From the NCBI RefSeq assembly GCF_015482585.1, contig NZ_CP049742.1, forward strand, positions 198,501 to 262,500: a stretch of DNA of 64,000 bases. Direction: 5' to 3'. The DNA comes from Mangrovibacillus cuniculi. GTDB taxonomy: Bacteria > Bacillota > Bacilli > Bacillales > R1DC41. Shown in pieces: positions 63,007 to 64,000 of this stretch. Made by a program: the position numbers and the translations under genes. Positions within the stretch are counted from its first letter, which is position 1. Each line of letters opens with the position of its first letter. The notes under the pieces are model-generated. The model was not told where the DNA came from and did no database searches. It saw nothing but the letters and a program-made list of their open reading frames with translations.

Positions 63007-64000
63007 ATGAAAATCAAAGAAAAAATGAGAGCTTATCATCCAATTGTGTGGACACTGTTATTTGGAACAGTTTTTGCGCGTGGAGCAAGCTTTATGGCAT
63101 TACCGTTTTTAGCTTTGTATCTATCTCAAACAAAAGAAGTACATCCGATTTTAATAGGATTAATAATTGGTATCGGTCCACTAAGCGGAACGATAGGTGG
63201 ATTTATCGGTGGTCACTTATCTGATAAATATGGAAGAAAAATAGTCATGATCACCGCCATGTTTGTGTGGGGACTAGTCTACATTGGTTTCTCCATCGCT
63301 TCTAGTGTTGCCGTTTTCTTCTTATTAAATGCGATTAATGGGATTTGTCGTTCCTTCTTTGAACCTACTAGCCAAGCGTTGATGGCAGATGTGACGGAAA
63401 AAGAACGTAGATTACGAGTTTTCTCAATGAGATATACAGCAATCAATATGGGAGCAGCATTGGGTCCTTTACTAGGTGCGTACGTAGGAATTATGAATGC
63501 GAACTGGACGTTTATGTTTACAGGCTTCTTCTATTTCCTATACACCATTGTTTTATTAGTGATGATCAGTAAATACGAAGTGTCATCCAATACACCGAGC
63601 AGCAAGAAAACGACGATGGTTGACGCGTTTGGAATAGTACGCAAAGATGCTGCTTTACGATTCTTTATAGTAGGTGGAATTTTAGTTAACATCGGTTATT
63701 CGCAAATCGAATCAACCTTACCTCAGCATTTAAGTTTGACTCTAAAAGACGGCGTTTTGCTTTATAGTGTATTGTTATCGTTAAACGCTATTGCTGTTAT
63801 TATCTTGCAAATACCGTTAAGTAGATTTGCCGAGCGCTTTCGAGTGATGCACACGATGATGATTGGTAGTGGATTTTTCGCGCTTGGTTTTATTGGGTTT
63901 GCCTTATCGAGTAATTGGATTTTGTTTATTTTTTCTATGATTGTTTTAACTATCGGCGAAATATTTGTTTTCCCTTCAACTAGTGTCTTTATTGACCAGA
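63007..64000 (+). CDS. MFS transporter, 3' end outside the window
   Basis: 331 codons visible without a stop; the window ends inside the gene. An MFS protein with an FARGASFMALPFLALYLSQ first helix, motif A GGHLSDKYGRK after helix 2 and a GICRSFFEPTSQALMAD helix 4 region, similar to MdtG/YfiS-type multidrug or metabolite exporters. GCAGGAAGC precedes the ATG. About 70-90 residues are probably missing. Confidence 0.87.
   Translation, partial: MKIKEKMRAYHPIVWTLLFGTVFARGASFMALPFLALYLSQTKEVHPILIGLIIGIGPLSGTIGGFIGGHLSDKYGRKIVMITAMFVWGLVYIGFSIASSVAVFFLLNAINGICRSFFEPTSQALMADVTEKERRLRVFSMRYTAINMGAALGPLLGAYVGIMNANWTFMFTGFFYFLYTIVLLVMISKYEVSSNTPSSKKTTMVDAFGIVRKDAALRFFIVGGILVNIGYSQIESTLPQHLSLTLKDGVLLYSVLLSLNAIAVIILQIPLSRFAERFRVMHTMMIGSGFFALGFIGFALSSNWILFIFSMIVLTIGEIFVFPSTSVFIDQ

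Overview
The window comes from a low-GC Gram-positive rod of the Bacillaceae/Planococcaceae type. Strong AGGAGG ribosome sites, frequent TTG/GTG starts, CcpA-type cre boxes, a TPP riboswitch, phoD-tatA-tatC, NatK/NatR/NatA/NatB and BglA/AmyS/subtilisin-like enzymes all fit this. The two tandem subtilisins resemble, from memory, the cold-active subtilisins S39/S41 of Antarctic Bacillus, so a cool soil or sediment lifestyle is possible but not proven. No rRNA, tRNA, CRISPR, phage or complete IS element is seen; this is chromosomal backbone with accessory metabolic islands.

Layout. 1-6.6 kb: 3' end of selO, a large tandem-repeat array, a 32-aa membrane peptide, an HD-GYP c-di-GMP phosphodiesterase, then phoD-tatA-tatC. 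7.1-17.5 kb: a monosaccharide uptake and sensing island with a ChvE/XylF-type ABC transporter, an Old Yellow Enzyme, a membrane-anchored sugar-binding protein with a LytS/YesM-type kinase and YesN-type regulator, and a second sugar-binding lipoprotein. 17.7-21.2 kb: LysR divergent from a DJ-1/PfpI protein and a quinol monooxygenase, plus an MFS exporter. 21.3-28.8 kb: two paralogous secreted subtilisins, an aldehyde dehydrogenase with an apparent C-terminal frameshift, a Tyr/Pro/Gly-rich small protein, a membrane nuclease and a secreted acidic DUF5667 protein. 29-33.8 kb: cadC-cadA with two CadC-type operators, a His/Met-rich lipoprotein and a VTT-family membrane protein. 33.8-41.3 kb: a GAF-PAS histidine kinase, a TPP-riboswitch-controlled thiamin salvage operon tenA-thiM-thiD-thiE, a MarR/NAD(P)H-quinone-oxidoreductase pair sharing one operator, and a SEC-C protein. 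41.7-50 kb: a beta-glucoside operon (GH1, ABC transporter, LacI regulator) with twin operators, and a secreted alpha-amylase. 50-64 kb: GNAT, HAD, a membrane GGDEF protein, a GH66-GH31 dextran/isomaltosaccharide pair, the NatKR-NatAB sodium ABC system, a DUF6194-like protein and a truncated MFS gene.

The genes read as a saprophyte's kit: extracellular protease, amylase, dextranase and alpha-glucosidase, matched by sugar ABC importers under CcpA-like control.

The most unusual content lies between genes. (i) Six tandem-repeat arrays have unit lengths of 42, 43, 52 or 85 bp, all near whole numbers of DNA helical turns. All lie downstream of gene ends and each unit carries inverted-repeat arms. 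(ii) An element beginning GTTACGTGACC occurs four times, each time directly after a T-run; the two full copies show compensatory base changes in paired stems. (iii) A 20-bp CAAACGTTTG palindrome with a conserved one-sided flank occurs four times. (iv) A larger dispersed intergenic element occurs twice in full and twice as deletion derivatives. These four families are the best candidates for undescribed biology here.
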